A program made the translations under genes and the position numbers. The notes beneath the pieces were generated by a model, which was not told where the DNA came from, searched no databases, and saw only the letters and a list, made by a program, of their open reading frames with translations. A stretch of DNA of 64,000 nucleotides from Orbilia blumenaviensis (taxonomy: Eukaryota > Ascomycota > Orbiliomycetes > Orbiliales > Orbiliaceae), in assembly GCA_036872755.1 (NCBI GenBank), contig JAVHNS010000008.1:1550001-1614000 (forward strand), written 5' to 3'. The first letter of the stretch is position 1. Each line of letters opens with the position of its first letter. This document shows positions 1 through 11,265 of the stretch, piece after piece.

Positions 1-1
1 G

Positions 2-1705
2 CTGCCCGAGACCATCTCTATTTTGAGAGGGCTGAAGGAACGATATGAAGTCCATCATGGAACGACAATCCTCGACTCTGCTCTTGTTGCATCTGCGACT
101 TTGGCACAACGCTATCTCACATCACGGAAACTCCCAGATTCAGCCATTGATCTTATGGACGAAGCTTGCTCTGCTGTCCGAGTTGCCCGTGAATCCCAAC
201 CCGAAGCCCTCGATCATCTTGAGCGTAAACTTCGCCAGATAGAAATCGAAATTCATGCCCTTGAACGAGAGAAAGATGCCGCTTCTAAAGAGCGTCTTGA
301 AATCGCTCGCAAGGAAGCAGCGAACGTCCAAGAAGAATTGCGACCAGTTCGTGAGAAGTACGAATCCGAAATGCGACGAAGCAACGAGCTTCAGGATCTC
401 AAGAAACGGCTTGAGGAAAAGCGACATAGAAGAGAGGCATTGGAGCGAGAGAGAAGATTCGGTGAGGTCTACGACCTTGACAAGCACGTCATCCCTGAGC
501 TTGAGGAACGAATCAAGCATCTCGAGCGCCAGAAGGTCCAAGCCGAACTCGACCAGATTAATAACCCGGTTGAGGGCGAATCTCCACTCGTCACCGATGT
601 CGTGGGACCGGATCAGATTAATGAAATCGTTGCAAGGTGGACTGGTATCCCCGTTACCCGTCTCAAGACTACAGAGAAGGAGAAGCTCCTCAATATGGAG
701 AAGTATCTCTCAAAGGCTGTTGTCGGCCAGAAGGAAGCCGTCAAGGCAGTTTCCAATGCTATTCGTCTATCTCGATCTGGTCTAAACAACCCCAACCAAC
801 CAATCGCCAGTTTCCTCTTCTGTGGTCCATCCGGCACTGGTAAAACACTTCTCACAAAGTGTCTTGCTGAGTTCTTGTTTGATGACCCGAAGAGCATGAT
901 CCGCTTTGATATGTCCGAATACATGGAAAAGCACTCCGTGGCCCGACTTATTGGCGCACCACCCGGTTATATTGGTCATGATTCTGGTGGTCAGCTCACT
1001 GAAGCGCTTCGTCGAAAACCCTTTTCAATTCTGCTTTTCGACGAAGTTGAGAAAGCTGCAAAGGAGGTTCTTACAGTTCTCCTACAGCTTCTAGACGAGG
1101 GCCGTATCACAGACTCCCAAGGCCGCATTGTTGATGGCAAGAACACAGTTATTATCCTAACGTCAAATTTGGGAGCCGAATACCTCACCTCGAAACGCTC
1201 CGGTAGCGGGAGAATTGACTCCGAAACCCGGGAACTGGTGATGGGCGCGATCCGCCGTCACTTCCTGCCAGAGTTCATCAACCGTCTTAACTCTATCGTC
1301 ATTTTCAACCAATTAGGACGCAGTGGCATCAGGAAAATTGTGGATCTCAGGCTTGGTGAGATTCAGAAACGGCTTGTTGAGAACGGGAAAAATATTCGGA
1401 TTGTGGTTTCAGACGCCGCAAAGGACTACCTTGCACAAGCTGGGTTCTCGCAGGCATACGGTGCTAGAGTTATGCAGAGAGTTATCGAAAAGGAGGTTTT
1501 GAATCCCCTTGCTGTGTTGATCCTGAAGGGGGCGGTTCGAGACGGCGAGGAAGCTCATGTTGTGCTGAATGTCGATGCTGGAAGAGAGAAGATTATTGTT
1601 GTGCCGAATCACGATAGCGATGCCGAAGAAGATGTGGACGTTGAGATGAGCGACCTTGATGATGAGCAGATGATTGATGATGAGGTTAATGAGCTCTATG
1701 ATTAG
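2..1705 (+). CDS. HSP104: Hsp104/ClpB-type AAA+ disaggregase, 5'-truncated by window edge
   Basis: This is the C-terminal 567 residues of a Hsp100 chaperone that extracts and refolds aggregated proteins with Hsp70/Hsp40. The frame is open from base 2, so the start and most of NBD1 lie outside the window. In order it shows the end of NBD1 (sensor-2 region, SAIDLMDEAC), a long charged coiled-coil middle domain (about residues 70-190 of the fragment), and NBD2 with Walker A GPSGTGKT and Walker B LLFDEVEKA. NBD2 also carries the GAPPGYIGHDSGG pore loop, a TSNLG sensor and the FINRLNSIVIF arginine-finger region. The acidic C-terminal tail (EEDVDVEMSDLDDEQ) is typical of cytosolic Hsp104 rather than mitochondrial Hsp78. 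No intron is seen in this part. It converges with the gene at 2660-5152. Confidence 0.95.
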   Translation: MPETISILRGLKERYEVHHGTTILDSALVASATLAQRYLTSRKLPDSAIDLMDEACSAVRVARESQPEALDHLERKLRQIEIEIHALEREKDAASKERLEIARKEAANVQEELRPVREKYESEMRRSNELQDLKKRLEEKRHRREALERERRFGEVYDLDKHVIPELEERIKHLERQKVQAELDQINNPVEGESPLVTDVVGPDQINEIVARWTGIPVTRLKTTEKEKLLNMEKYLSKAVVGQKEAVKAVSNAIRLSRSGLNNPNQPIASFLFCGPSGTGKTLLTKCLAEFLFDDPKSMIRFDMSEYMEKHSVARLIGAPPGYIGHDSGGQLTEALRRKPFSILLFDEVEKAAKEVLTVLLQLLDEGRITDSQGRIVDGKNTVIILTSNLGAEYLTSKRSGSGRIDSETRELVMGAIRRHFLPEFINRLNSIVIFNQLGRSGIRKIVDLRLGEIQKRLVENGKNIRIVVSDAAKDYLAQAGFSQAYGARVMQRVIEKEVLNPLAVLILKGAVRDGEEAHVVLNVDAGREKIIVVPNHDSDAEEDVDVEMSDLDDEQMIDDEVNELYD

Positions 1706-2659
1706 AGAAGCAGGGTCAATTTTGAACTTCCTTGAATAGTCACTTTTTTTTCTTCTCCTTTGTATATGGACTCGAAAGGCATCGTTGAGCTGAAGCTAGG
1801 GTTTAGATAATTCAAGCACATGGCATTTGCATTTGGCGTCTTTTGTTTAACTGCTGTTCTCTTCTTTATACTTCACTGTACTTATCTTGTGCTTTGCTTC
1901 TGTTTTTTTTTTTTTTTGCCTTCTAATTGATTGCGGCTTCATTTCTAGGTTCGAAGGAAGCCTGGGGGAAACTTTTACCTCCACAAGTTAGATCAATTAT
2001 CTAATAAACTTACTCGTTCAATTTACAAAATTATATCCTTATACAGAATATATTCTTGTTTTTCCAACCAATGCTGGCTTGTCACTTATAGTAAATAGGG
2101 TAGATGGGTATAGTAGATAGGTATAGTATAAATATCTCAAATTCAATGATTATAAGAATGGGGTCGAATATAAACATAATGTGACATATGTACGAGAGGA
2201 AATGAATGGAAATGAAAGCTGACCGCTAAGTGAGGAGTGCGATTGAACAATTGTTAACTGAGTAAAGGATTTAAGATGAACAAATGAGGAAGGAAAAGGA
2301 GAGGGAAAACCAGCAGGAACACCCTTATTCGAACAGACCGACGGTAGGAAACAGATATGAAGAAAGAAAGAAAAAAGATAAAAAAAGAAGAGGGAATCTG
2401 TGGATGCCTGCGAAGTTTGTATGCTCTTGCAGCGTGACAATGTGATGTGAGTTAGCATTCAAATTGCAAATGTCGAGGCAAGAGGATAACAGAGAAAAGG
2501 CTGGGATATCAAAACCGACAGTGCATGCACGCAATGCGGAACCTATGCCACCGATGAATGCCACGAACAAAATTGCAGAAAGAAAAGAAGAGGAGGAAGA
2601 GAAGGAGTAAAAAGTAGTCCAGGTAAATGGTAAACAAAGCATCGAATGAATATCTGATG
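1706..2659. other. convergent 3' intergenic region
   Basis: This is the shared 3' flank of two convergent genes. It holds T-rich runs (for example near 1902-1917), A/T-rich stretches and polypurine on the + strand. I see no coding signal: the short open frames have no start context or recognisable motifs. Confidence 0.6.
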
Positions 2660-5152
2660 CTAGCACAGCTTGACTCCACAAATCTGAAATCCACTCCTCT
2701 CCACCATTGCGTCCTTCTTGAACCATAATCTCGTTACCTCCCTTAGAAATTTCTCATCATTTGTGCTCCATTGGTCGAGTCCTAGTCTTAGCATGTCATC
2801 GGGGCTAACGAACACCCATTTTTCTTCGTCTGTATTCAGTTCGATTTCCCCTCTGTATGCAAAGCCCTCTGTATCCGGCGGCGCAGCCTCTCCTTCCTCC
2901 TCACTCAGCCCGCTGGCATCAATGATATCCGCCATACCGCCTACTATACGGCTCGTCATTCTATGGAAATATGCAATGATATCCATCTCAGCATTCCCTA
3001 GGGGCCCTGTGCCGTCCATACCCGAGATACTCAACCCGGTGCTCCTTCTTCTTTGCCGAGCCAGGAACACCGGTTTCTGTCCACCAGGGGTAGCTGGCGT
3101 GATATACCCGGTATTCTCGTCTTCACTTCCAGGTCTCGCTTCCAGTCCTTCAGAGTCCCCGTCTCCGATATCGATACGCTGCTCACCCGCCGAAGCCCAC
3201 CATATGAAGCTCTCGTATGCGAGTTGCGGCCATGACAGCTTCTCACAAACTATTTCCTCGAGATCAGAGTTCGAATCGATATCCTTGAACTGGGGTATCG
3301 ACCTGGCTGATATTGTAGACGTTCGGCGTTCCAGAATTGGCTGTACCAACTCATCATTCTCATCGTATTCATGAATTGAGCTTTCGGCATCACCATCTTC
3401 GTGGGTATCAGGGACATCGTCGTAAAATGGGTTTTCGGTCGGGTGGCTAGCATATCTACTTAAGCTCCGCTTTAGCGCACGGTATCTGCGTAGATCTCTC
3501 TGTGTCGCTTTTAGTTGCTCTCCCGTCGATGAAATTTCGATCGTCGGCCAGACTTTCTCTGCGGCATTTTCGCTCTCTGGGGGTGGGAGCTTAACGAGGA
3601 TGTCGTAGATATCCTTTTTCATGGCGAGAATGCTATCTGTGGTCGCTGCGACCCAGCTACCAAGCTCTCCGGCATTATTCAAGTCACTGCCATTAGTATT
3701 GTATGGGAGGCCGGAGGCACGGTTTTTGATTTGAGCGGCCTCGAGTTCGAGAGTTGGGATGTCATGGACGCCGATGCTAAAGAGCGGTTTCAAGCGAGGT
3801 AGTTCCGGAGTTATCAGGTCAGCGACAGCGAAGGGGATGTTTGACAAGACAGAAATATCGTAGACTGTTGCATTCCAAATTGCCATCAGCATCTGTATAT
3901 CCACTGAACTTTGAGCATAAATGGCAGGGAGTTTTATACCAAAATTGCAAGCTTTCTCAACCGGTGCTTCAGCCACCAATAATATCCTCTTCCTCATGAG
4001 CGCCGCCCGGTGCAATGGGAACATAAGAGGTCCAAATGTTAATACGAAGTCGGGTAACGACAGAGCGGGGTGGTGGGGTGACAGCGACTGTCCGGGAAGA
4101 AGCAAGGCTGTAGCGTCTGATATCGACCTGTGCCTAAGGTGCATGCGTGGCTGGCTTTTCGCTTGCTGGAATGACACCGAACGAGTGATCCCTGGCGAAT
4201 GGGAAGAGGTATTCCTATTACTCATATGCTGTTCCATAAGTTCGTCGGAGGCATGGTAGAGTGTGAAATAGTTGTCGAGGGCTTCGTGGTCGGATGGGTT
4301 CTTAACCAGCGAGCTGGTCCTCCATCGTCAGCACTGCAACTTGTAATCCCCAATTACATCCTCTCTACATTACTCCCGGATGGTAGTCACACATACGCAG
4401 CCAGTTCCTTCAGATTCTGAGCGTGTCTCCAACTTCGACCGAGTCTGCCGTATGCCAGGGGGACCAAAACTCCAACGGAGAGCATATTCGAATTCCGATT
4501 TTCCTCGCCTGCCGGTGCGTTTATGAAGGCAGCGACACCAGCGAAGGGCTGATGTACGAAGTACCTATTCGACCCAGCATCGTATCATACGATGATTGTG
4601 TATAAGCGACATTTCCCCAAAAAAGCCATCTTGAGAGGTGTACCCGAGGGTAAAGAACATACACCAAATCCTCCTTGAGCTTATGTAGCCCTGAAGGCAG
4701 CGATTTATATTCCACTCCATCGACATTCACTAGCAGCGACCATCGGTCAGCAACTACTCCGAGCAGGTGAATCCCCAAATCATCCGGAGGAACTCTATCG
4801 TCGTTCACATGGTGGCTGGCGGGCGGGAGAGAGCCGAACGGAAAGGCGAAGGGCGAACAAACCTCCAGTCGCTGTCCTCTTCCACTCAATCAAGTAACTG
4901 TCAACAAAGGGATTAATCAGCCACCCGTTCCAGGTCGGGAAAGTTGTCACAAGATGCAGGAAGCAGAGCGGCATACCCAGCCTTGATGTCGAATCGGATA
5001 ACGAAAAGCGCTGCAATTGGCGGTAGATCCATCCCAGAAGCCGTTTGCCCGAGAGCGAGATCGAGTGTGAGCGATGAATGGCGAAGAAAGGGCGGGTGGT
5101 TTTCCATCAGTGGGAGCGGTTTTGGCTGCTCGTGCACTTGTGTTGCGGCCAT
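2660..5152 (-). CDS. Anr2-like DENN-fold protein (DUF2347/DUF4484 family)
   Basis: A five-exon model reads 5152-4977, 4897-4863, 4729-4663, 4564-4397, 4319-2660 (minus strand); phases close to 2106 nt, 701 aa. The N-terminal exons carry hallmarks of the fungal Anr2/LCHN (DENND11-like) family: FVIRFDIKAGY, then EYKSLPSGLH, KEDLVYF, and MLSVGVLVPLAYGRLG. The C-terminal part has the WVFVSPDDMLRLGLDQWS block typical of DUF4484. DENN-type proteins generally act as Rab GTPase regulators in membrane traffic, and yeast Anr2 associates with lipid particles; the function here is inferred from family only. The middle (about residues 400-560) is acidic, Ser-rich and probably disordered. Introns start with GTATG or similar and end in TAG/CAG. 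The start at 5152 is the first in-frame ATG; internal Met codons before DLPPIAALFVIR are alternatives. Confidence 0.85.
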
Positions 5153-7569
5153 CCTTTCAATCCTGACTGGCCGGGGTCTTTATTTCCTGCACTGTCCTGT
5201 TCTGCACTCTGCAGCGGTAGCTGTTATAACGACCTCCTACCCTCTAGCTACCCGACGCTGTGGCGGCTGCGGCGAAGACGACAATACTGACGACCCCAGG
5301 AAAACTAACCAATACAATCCAGTCTATACTTCTTTTTTTTTTTTTTTTTTCCTTTAAATTTATTTATTTCGTCTTGTATTGGAGGGTGGCGGGCTTATCA
5401 GAGTATATCGCGAAACAAGGACAGACTTCAATAAGCATGGAAAATAAACAAGCTGGTGAATAGTAAGTTAAGGTAAGTAATTTAATGCCCACCATGTACG
5501 AGCGGGACGGGGAGGCTTTAATATTATGAAGAACATGTCAACTTGGCTTTTCATGGTGAGGTCTGCGCCTTCCTTTTCGCCTTCAACGGCCCTAGTAGCT
5601 TTGATTGTGCTCGATAATATACAGAAGCAGCTAGCCTGGGAGGGGATTGGGGGGGTGTGAAGAGAGGCGCCTGCATCTCACAAAAACCGTGTGGTAAGTG
5701 CCCTCAGCAAGTACCTAAGTACCTCAGCGAGTACTTGGTTGCTTAAAGTACTTATCTACCTACATAAATCGACATGCCGGTCCCAGGATTCCGGGATGCA
5801 TTTTCGAGAAAAGACGGAAGTACAGTTTGGCATTTTGACACCTCGGCGCCTGCTTCAACATTCCGGATTCGACCAGAACTAAAAAAGAAACATACGAAGC
5901 TTAGTTACTACTAACTTGGGATGAAGATTTACGTTTAGTTGGTGGAGCCTTATCATTTCTGCCACTAAAGACTATCAGTTCAATACCGGATTCGAAGAGT
6001 GGAGCTAGTTGATTCCAGCAAGTGCTCCTGATATGCACACCATCTTGGGTTCACTTCATTCGATATCGAGGCGGTATATGCAGAGCTCTCCCAGGCCAGA
6101 CATCTACGGCATCTCTAAAACCAGCCGTTTCAAGCAGACTGCAGACGGCATTTGTGCACTCTGCCACCCATGTCATTGTATCAACGGATGGGGGCGGGCA
6201 TGGCCACTCAAATACTTTGGTTCGCGCTTGTGATTGGCAGGAAAACCGATCGAGAGAGGGCATCGAGCGATGCAATGCAATGAGATGGGGAAGCAGCCCC
6301 GCTAACCGTTCTCCTTAGTTCCAAAAACCACCCACAAATCTTCACGAGGTGCACGCATACCCCGGTCGGTTTTGTGCGAACCTGGGATGCAGGATGCTGT
6401 AGAATGGCGACAGCATGAATCACAAAAAATAAATAAAAAGTTTGGGGGCCCCTGGGATGGCCTGTTCTGTAATGGATTACGAGAAGCCCGGTTGAATTCC
6501 CTATCGATAAGGCTGGTAGCGCACCACATGCCCACACCGTCCAACGGTTGAAAGTCACACAAAGGAATACAACGAAATTTAAATGCGGGCGTTCGCGGGA
6601 ACCAGCCAAATATCTCCTCATCGATGGCCACTTTCCCATGAAGTAGAATTGTTGGGTTTGTGGAATTCTTGGTTTTCTGAAGCATGTTGCGCATCATGGA
6701 GTGCTACAACGTTAACTTATTTTTATAACGCGCGCAGGGCATACCTAGGGAGTTACGGCGTGGGGTGCGAAGTTCCTTGTGTTCGTATCAGCTAATTGCA
6801 AACTGGAAGCTGGGTCGAGGCGGGAAGATGCAATTTCTGAGCTCGGACCGCATGACAGGGACTGTACTCATACACAGTATGTGCACACACCTCACACAAA
6901 TCTGAAATAACAGCTCTAAATGCCATTTCCCAAAAGTATCCAAGTACGTACAACATTGGAGAAATTGCATTTTCTTTGGTTTGAAAAACTCTAGTTCGTG
7001 GTACTAGGCATTTCGGAGGCTGTAATCATTTATTATTTTACAAATGTTTCTTTTCTCGAAAGCCGCTGGCCATCTCCATTTGAGTTAAGTTTCTAACGGG
7101 GAACCTTTGTCCGCTTTCTGCGTTTTCAGTATGGTAAAGCACATACGTATTTCTACCTTAGATATATCACGTTAACACAAATTTCTTATATATACCTAGG
7201 TATATACAAGACCAAGTATATAGGCAAGTATTTATATAGTTTAGCGTTTTGTTCATTCCGGCGATTTCGTGAAGACTAGTTATGAGCCTGGTTTATACGT
7301 TTCCACTCCCCAGGACAAATGACTACTGGTATACCCGCCAGTCTCGGTGCTATTCCGGACGGAAACAAAACAGCTTTTCTCTCTTTGTGATCAAATAGAT
7401 ACTTAGTAAACACTTAAGTACACTGTAAACCGCTTGTATATCAGAATGCTAACCACTTGCCAAATACAGTATTCGCCATAGCCATGTGCACCAGACCTAT
7501 GTACGTGCATCTACTGGGTACTTACGTATGCAGTATTACATAACACATATTAAGATCTTTCGAAACGTG
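5153..7569. other. gene-poor AT-rich intergenic DNA
   Basis: This stretch has a long T run (about 5332-5350), many short GTAC/TACGTA and TACCTAGG-type palindromes (for example 7190-7206), and no ORF with convincing coding character. Two overlapping minus-strand open frames (6208-6639 and 6302-6697) lack recognisable motifs and probably arise by chance. The first bases upstream of 5152 should include the promoter of the Anr2-like gene. Confidence 0.5.
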
Positions 7570-8334
7570 TTAAATCAACCGATACGTCATTTTGAGTTGG
7601 TCACATTGAAAAGAGAGCATATCCAGTTGTTTTGCCAGCCTCGCTGGCATCTCACGAGCAATGCGGGCACCCTCAAAATCGGACACGTTTGTAGCCATGG
7701 CGCCGCTGTATAGAATCTTGACATCTTCAAATTTAAATTTAGACAATTCTGATAATTCCACCCAGAACTACAGCTTTCGACTGGGACTTCTAGGGTGCTT
7801 GCCTTGAGCCCGCCCATAACCCTTTTAACCTCCTCAGCCGTTGAACAGGATTGAAGGAAGCTGAGGGTAGCGCTCCCATCCTCAATAATTTCAATAACGT
7901 AGTAGATGTAGCGAGGCTTATTTCGTATTTCTCGTACTTTACAGGTGCTAGGATTTCCTGTAGTATACGGCAGGTGCGACGCACTATAGTGCACACCACG
8001 TCGACCCGGGCCTCGTGGGTGCTTAACTTCTTATTAATATATTTTCGAGAAATTTGGCCGAGCCCGTGGCGCTGAAGAACTTGAGATCGAGACCCAGCAA
8101 TGCCTCGATGTCGAGAGAATTATTATTGCGTGCCTCTTCGAGAGTATGAGAAGTTGAAATCAGCATTTTGAATCCCACTTCGTCGAGTTTCTCATTCACA
8201 TCAACAACATCGTTATCCCAAGGGGAAAATCCAGCAAAAAACTTTGAGAAGCGTATGTCGTACAGCATTCAGAGCCGCATATCCTGCCCGAGGGCGGGCT
8301 GCGACAAAACTCTTTCATTAGATATACTGCTCAT
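7570..8334 (-). pseudogene. SNTX/stonustoxin-like (MACPF-type) N-terminal domain, broken
   Basis: Minus-strand relic of a stonustoxin/verrucotoxin-like protein, a MACPF/CDC-related pore-forming family that has non-venom homologues in fungi. It begins at an ATG at 8334 and carries the family's N-terminal signature: a PALG block, then MLYD followed by an SPWD motif, and further on GSAKFLE. Breaks: an in-frame TGA at 8271-8269 falls where the family normally has Gly just before MLYD. A one-base frame change occurs in an A-run (minus strand) at 8045-8042. A second lies near 7925-7932 and a third near 7755-7790. Protein-like sequence then continues to about 7570 before a stop. Only about 250 residues' worth of the usual ~700-aa protein remains. 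Introns do not explain the breaks. The family call is from remembered motifs and needs a profile search. Confidence 0.55.
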
Positions 8335-9650
8335 TTTGGCTTGCTGACAAAATAGTAAATTATGCGGCAGTAGATCCTAATTATCCTGAAATTATAGTCA
8401 GTTACTGAACTAGCTAGGCTGCAGTATACGTGAAAGTTGAAAGGATGAGAGAGTTACAATTGTGACCCTTGGGATATATGATATATGTAAAAAGGGTATA
8501 CTAGTCACATTGAATAGGGGAGGTATGATCACACGAACCTCGCAGTCGGCACATATTTCGGTTTTCATGATAACTTCGTTCCATAGTTACTTGTCCCCGA
8601 TGCACAGTTTATGTACTGTAACTGTATAGTACCTAGTTGTTTGCATAAAGTACTTAGGGTGCTTGGGCGAGGAGCGGAGGTAAAAAAATCTGGGAAATCG
8701 TTGATAACAATATCAGAATATTGATATTTCGTTCCCACGCAAAGTAAATAGGCATTTCTACATTTTTATACCCATCGCTACTCAGCTTAGTAGTAGTATT
8801 CTCCGTGTAAGGGTTAGGAATAAATCATACATCTACGAGCTGTAATATATGAGTGGATAGACCATATAGCGGAAGGCTACTAGTACCTAGCTAGCTATGC
8901 ACTATTGGGTATGCTACCTGCCACACATAGCGCTCGATATTAACTACTTAAATCATCTTAAAGTCTTGGATATCTTGCACGGCACTGGGATTTGGCAGGC
9001 CGTACTTTGTCAGCCTTACATCTTAATACTCAATTGCTCAATGACATCTGGGAACTTCCCTCAAGTACTTTGAGCCAACTCAATCTCATGCAACACATGC
9101 ATCTGACCAAATCCAACAAACTCGTGGCAATATGCCAAATCGAGAATTCAAAGCCTGGGATATTTCTGGAAGCGAAAAGGCTAAACTCGAGTTTAACTTG
9201 GAATAATCTGCGACTATTAGTGCTTCCTAAAAAAAAGCACCTATCGATATTGGTAGATTGCCAGGATTATACGTGCTCAACACAAACAAAGCGGAGGTAA
9301 AATGCAACATGCGAGACGCAACCACGGATAGACTTGTCGATGCCGTTGCTTAAAATGGGCTCCTACGCACCTTTTAGGACGGGTCGATCTATTTACGGAA
9401 TATTCTCAGCCGACCAGCTCATGGCCTTTGACTAGGTTGGTATTTAGTATAAAAACCTGTTTCAGATTTAATTGTGGATGTATACCCTCAGGATTTACAA
9501 TTAAAATACCTTGACATTTGGAGAGCCATCGATAGTGGACTTGGATAGACCAAATATATATATAGGTATGTATACTAACACTTATTCCAAACCGGCTTCG
9601 TACCCATATCTGTAGACTGGTCGGACTCAGCTTTTCGTGAAATCTCAGGT
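8335..9650. other. AT-rich intergenic DNA
   Basis: No supported gene. An open frame at 8992-9300 lacks an ATG start or recognisable motif. Many TA-rich palindromic tetramers (CTAG, GTAC, TATATA) are present, as elsewhere in this gene-poor block. Confidence 0.5.
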
Positions 9651-9651
9651 C

Positions 9652-9664
9652 CCAATATAAATTA
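9652..9664 (+). promoter_or_regulatory. putative CAAT/TATA element of the CFEM-like gene
   Basis: A CAATATAAATTATA stretch lies about 45-55 nt upstream of the ATG at 9706. It is a plausible core promoter because no other gene starts nearby. Assigned by position only. Confidence 0.35.
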
Positions 9665-9705
9665 TATTACTGATTACATCTACTCGATAGTCAACATACT
9701 TCACG

Positions 9706-10050
9706 ATGAAAAACCTCATCCTTAAGTTGTTCTCCTCCCTCGTCATTCTCTCCAACCCTTCGGTAACAGTCACCGCAGCCGCAGCCCCCCGCCTAGACCC
9801 TATAGTCAGCGCAATGCTCTACGGTATAAATCCCTGCATCCAGCGCTGCGTCGATTCCACCCTCCCGATGGCCTGCGATAGGGGCTCCCGAGAACGTGTT
9901 ATATCATGCATGTGTGATCCCAAAGTTTGGGATATAATTCGTCCCAATGTAATACGATGCGCGCTTAGAAAGGAGGCATGCGATCCTAAAGACGTGGAGA
10001 AAGCGGATGATAAGGCTGTTGAGTCGTGCAAGCAGCTTGGGTATATGTAG
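9706..10050 (+). CDS. small secreted eight-cysteine (CFEM-like) protein
   Basis: A 114-aa intronless protein. Residues 1 to about 25 form a hydrophobic signal peptide (LILKLFSSLVILSNP, then an Ala-rich likely cleavage site). The mature part has exactly eight cysteines spaced C-x3-C-x8-C-x10-C-x-C-x14-C-x6-C-x15-C, which fits the fungal CFEM domain closely (the C-x-C centre and the final 15-residue gap are diagnostic). CFEM proteins are extracellular or GPI-anchored; some bind haem through an Asp before the C-x-C, others act as effectors. Here an Asp directly follows the third Cys rather than sitting just before C-x-C, so haem binding is uncertain. No GPI signal or C-terminal Ser/Thr-rich stalk is visible, so it is probably freely secreted. 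It stands alone in a gene-poor block, a common setting for effector genes. Confidence 0.75.
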   Translation: MKNLILKLFSSLVILSNPSVTVTAAAAPRLDPIVSAMLYGINPCIQRCVDSTLPMACDRGSRERVISCMCDPKVWDIIRPNVIRCALRKEACDPKDVEKADDKAVESCKQLGYM

Positions 10051-11002
10051 CTTCCTCATATGCATCCTACATGCTCTGTTCAATAGATAATTAGCCTGGT
10101 CTCTATGTTTTGGGTTCGATCGGACACAACTCGAGCTACATGTATCCTTAAGTACTTATTTATACCTATACTTCAGGAGCTTGTAACGAAGACTTGTGGA
10201 ACGGATCGCATTGAATATCACGAAAACGTCGGATAAATCATCAAACTCCTGTTCTCCCTTGCATTCTAGCTTACTCTGTATCAGCTCTGGTCCTCCGACC
10301 AGCAACCTGCGCCTGAAACAGTAGACGGCCAATGCAAATTATCAAATTAATGACGTCATATGGCCCGTGCACGATAGAGTCGCAACTCTGTGGCGCGACC
10401 AGCTAAGTCATCGAAAGGGTGTTGTGGCTTAGCGGTGGATCATAAATGCGACATGATCAAGATACATCATATACAGTTGAGTTTTCTGGTATTAGAGCTG
10501 CCATGAAAGATTAAACAGTACTATCGACTCCGTTGCCCCAGCTCGAGCCCCGTGTGTATAGGCCTACGATGGTAAGTTGATTGAAAACAATATGATAGTG
10601 GGGATTGAGCTAATCTAATGTCTTTTAATACAGTCAACCCCGCTACTCCTTTGACGATGGAGAGCGGGATCCTGGCGCACCGCAAAGTTGAGGAGATGAA
10701 AGGAACAATGACAATAGGAATGAGAGTCCGATTGGACAATAAAAGGGGGTAGTTGGAAGGCGGGGTTGGCGGGGTAGCTACTACATGTACATATCACGTA
10801 TGTATTACGCTTACTGTATTTTTCCGAATTGATGGTAGTAGGTATATTAGCTGTAAATAAAGCTAACGTGTAGTTGTGGTGAGCAGCAGATAATGCCCTA
10901 TCATTACCTAAGTAACGATTAACAGGTTAATCTTGAAAATGGTCGATCACAATCTGAAGGGAAGTGCAAGATGTGTTGTGGGTGTTGCAGCTTGATCTGC
11001 TG
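10051..11002. other. intergenic region with a CRE-like octamer
   Basis: No gene is supported. It contains a perfect TGACGTCA palindrome at 10351-10358, the consensus for ATF/CREB-type bZIP factors. Otherwise it is ordinary AT-rich spacer between the CFEM-like gene and the gene starting at 11266. Confidence 0.45.
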
Positions 11003-11016
11003 GTTACCGTAGCAAC
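11003..11016. promoter_or_regulatory. RFX X-box (GTTACCGTAGCAAC)
   Basis: The 14-mer matches the RFX-family X-box consensus (GTNRCC, 0-3 nt, RGYAAC) with both half-sites intact and a 2-nt spacer. It sits about 250 nt upstream of the ATG at 11266 and just upstream of CCAAT and TATA elements, so the arrangement looks like a genuine promoter. Fungal RFX proteins (Crt1/RfxA type) control DNA-damage and cell-division genes. Binding here is inferred from sequence. Confidence 0.5.
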
Positions 11017-11047
11017 CAAGGCGAAAGCTGCGATAATTGGAAAAGGG

Positions 11048-11076
11048 CCAATAAAACAGCAGGGCTGATATAAAAG
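11048..11076 (+). promoter_or_regulatory. CCAAT box and TATA box
   Basis: CCAAT at 11048-11052 is followed by TATAAAAG at 11069-11076, about 190 nt upstream of the ATG at 11266. Together with the X-box it gives an unusually complete core promoter for this window. Confidence 0.5.
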
Positions 11077-11265
11077 GGCACTTGACCGGGGTAAAGCTAT
11101 CCTGGGAGACCTCCCATTGGATACAACTTCATACTAGTCCGTAACCATACTAGCGTAAGCAATATCTCCACCCCTGTCGTGTGCTTCTGTGTGTTGGTTT
11201 CAACTGAAAGAAAAGGAAAACAAACAAGTAGCGTGTTGTTACCTACTGTGCGTGTGCCTAGAAAA

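Noticed and set aside
6208..6697. two overlapping minus-strand frames of 143 and 131 codons
   Set aside because: They overlap each other in different frames and neither has family motifs, introns or a clear promoter.
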